Positions 6,439-6,947 of a stretch of DNA of 6,947 nt are shown here, piece by piece. The notes beneath the pieces were generated by a model that did not search any database, had not been told where the DNA came from, and was given only the letters and a program-made list of their open reading frames with translations. Made by a program: the position numbers and the translations under genes. The DNA comes from Acidobacteriaceae bacterium (GTDB lineage: Bacteria; Acidobacteriota; Terriglobia; Terriglobales; SbA1), in assembly GCA_019237515.1 (NCBI GenBank), contig JAFAGX010000036.1, positions 1 to 6,947 of the forward strand, written 5' to 3'. Position 1 is the first letter of the stretch. The number at the start of each line of letters is the position of its first letter.

Positions 6439-6452
6439 TCAGCATTCCCAGA
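6413..6452. repeat. CCAGA/TCTGG half-site array at the XRE promoter
   Basis: CCAGA (6413-6417) and TCTGG (6427-6431) form a perfect inverted repeat with a 9-nt centre that fills the spacer between the -35 and -10 boxes. A third CCAGA (6448-6452) lies just past the expected start of transcription. Such placement is typical of operators for small HTH repressors, so self-repression by the next gene is plausible but inferred. Confidence 0.4.
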
Positions 6453-6473
6453 GTCCAGTCGGGCAACTTCGTC

Positions 6474-6824
6474 ATGAATATCGGCGAGACCATCAGAAAC
6501 TACCGCTTGCAAAAAGGGATGTCCCAGGGCGACATCGAAAAACGTACGGGATTATTGCGCTGCTACCTTTCGAGAGTTGAGAACGGGCATACGATCCCCT
6601 CTCTCGACACTCTGTCGAAGATCGCGGGCGCGATGGAATTGCCCTTATCGCAGTTTTTCTCCGAGCCCGGGCACAGCAATGGCGCCAAGGGATTGCCGCA
6701 GCTTTCCGATGACGAAGTACGCTTCCTCAGTCAGATTCGCCGCTATTCGGTGAGCCTCAACGACAGTGACCGCAAACTGGTGTTGGCCATGGTAAAGAAG
6801 ATGGCGGCGAACGCGGGAAGATAA
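6474..6824 (+). CDS. XRE-family (Cro/cI-type) helix-turn-helix transcriptional regulator
   Basis: From ATG at 6474 the protein has 116 residues. The N-terminal HTH_3 domain spans about 1-62: IGETIRNYRLQKGMSQ (3-18), the recognition region around RTGLLRCYLSRVENG (24-38), and IPSLDTLSKIAGAMELPL (41-58). A linker then leads to a predicted helical tail (78-112), LSDDEVRFLSQIRRYSVSL followed by DSDRKLVLAMVKKM, which could serve dimerisation. It is a DNA-binding regulator acting in the cytoplasm. Its target is not known. This type of small regulator is, from memory, common in Acidobacteria. The 6474 start is preferred over ATG at 6393 because the extra 27 residues look non-family and the likely promoter lies inside that stretch. 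No Shine-Dalgarno is evident before 6474. Confidence 0.88.
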   Translation: MNIGETIRNYRLQKGMSQGDIEKRTGLLRCYLSRVENGHTIPSLDTLSKIAGAMELPLSQFFSEPGHSNGAKGLPQLSDDEVRFLSQIRRYSVSLNDSDRKLVLAMVKKMAANAGR

Positions 6825-6831
6825 TCAGCAA

Positions 6832-6947
6832 TCACCCTTCAGCGTGAACCTGCAAATCCGGGTCGTCGGAAAAGCGATCCCCCAACGCAGTAGTCTTTGT
6901 GATCCGGCCCCTCTCACGAGCTTTGCGGACCATCACCTTAGAATAGG
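6832..6947 (-). CDS. Possible C-terminal end of a minus-strand gene (enters from right edge)
   Basis: A minus-strand frame is open from the right edge to a TGA at 6834-6832, giving about 38 residues. It is rich in basic residues (VMVRKARERGRITK), then turns acidic (DRFSDDPDL) before ending in VHAEG. Third positions are about 60% G or C, which is compatible with coding. It would converge on the XRE gene with only 7 bp between the stops. I do not recognise the family. A chance open frame of this length is possible. Confidence 0.35.
   Translation of the reverse strand, partial: YSKVMVRKARERGRITKTTALGDRFSDDPDLQVHAEG

Noticed and set aside
6393..6473. N-terminal extension of the XRE protein from ATG 6393
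   Set aside because: The predicted promoter lies inside this stretch and the extra 27 residues do not fit the family, which normally begins at about M-N-I-G-E-T-I-R.
1..6947. Mobile element, defence island or CRISPR array
   Set aside because: No transposase, integrase, nuclease, toxin-antitoxin pair or regular repeat array could be seen. The lone XRE regulator is not enough to argue for one.

Overview
The window looks like ordinary chromosomal DNA from a moderately GC-rich bacterium, most likely an acidobacterium (Terriglobia-like). That guess rests on remembered protein styles: a long ThyX-like protein, a small XRE regulator of a type common in that group, and a secreted LolA-like protein. 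No rRNA or marker gene confirms it. I see no mobile element, tRNA, CRISPR array or phage gene.

Layout: (1) 1-1120, minus strand, the N-terminal 373 residues of a ThyX-like flavin-dependent thymidylate synthase homologue that runs off the left edge. (2) 1121-1294, a divergent intergenic region with two inverted repeats directly in front of the thyX-like start. (3) 1295-2914, plus strand, a secreted LolA/RseB-like protein followed after 27 nt by a DUF2071 (YqjF-like) protein. (4) 2915-3050, a gap with a perfect 13-bp palindrome and no ribosome binding site before the next gene. (5) 3051-4250, a CPA2-type cation:proton antiporter. (6) 4282-6319, a tight run of FabG-type ketoacyl-ACP reductase, GNAT acetyltransferase and exported dienelactone-hydrolase-family protein. 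(7) 6320-6473, a promoter region with a good sigma70-type promoter and repeated CCAGA/TCTGG half-sites. (8) 6474-6824, a small XRE-family regulator. (9) 6832-6947, minus strand, a possible C-terminal end of another gene entering from the right edge.

How they work together: the fabG, GNAT and hydrolase genes have short gaps and good ribosome binding sites, so they probably form one transcript. It may start at a TATAAT box overlapping the antiporter stop codon, or be read through from the antiporter. The LolA-like and DUF2071 genes probably form a second unit. The XRE gene appears to be separately promoted and may control itself. Nothing ties all the genes into one pathway, and I do not see a convincing new system. 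The points most worth checking are the degenerate N-terminal ThyX domain with its leader repeats, the apparently leaderless antiporter, and the half-site array at the XRE promoter.
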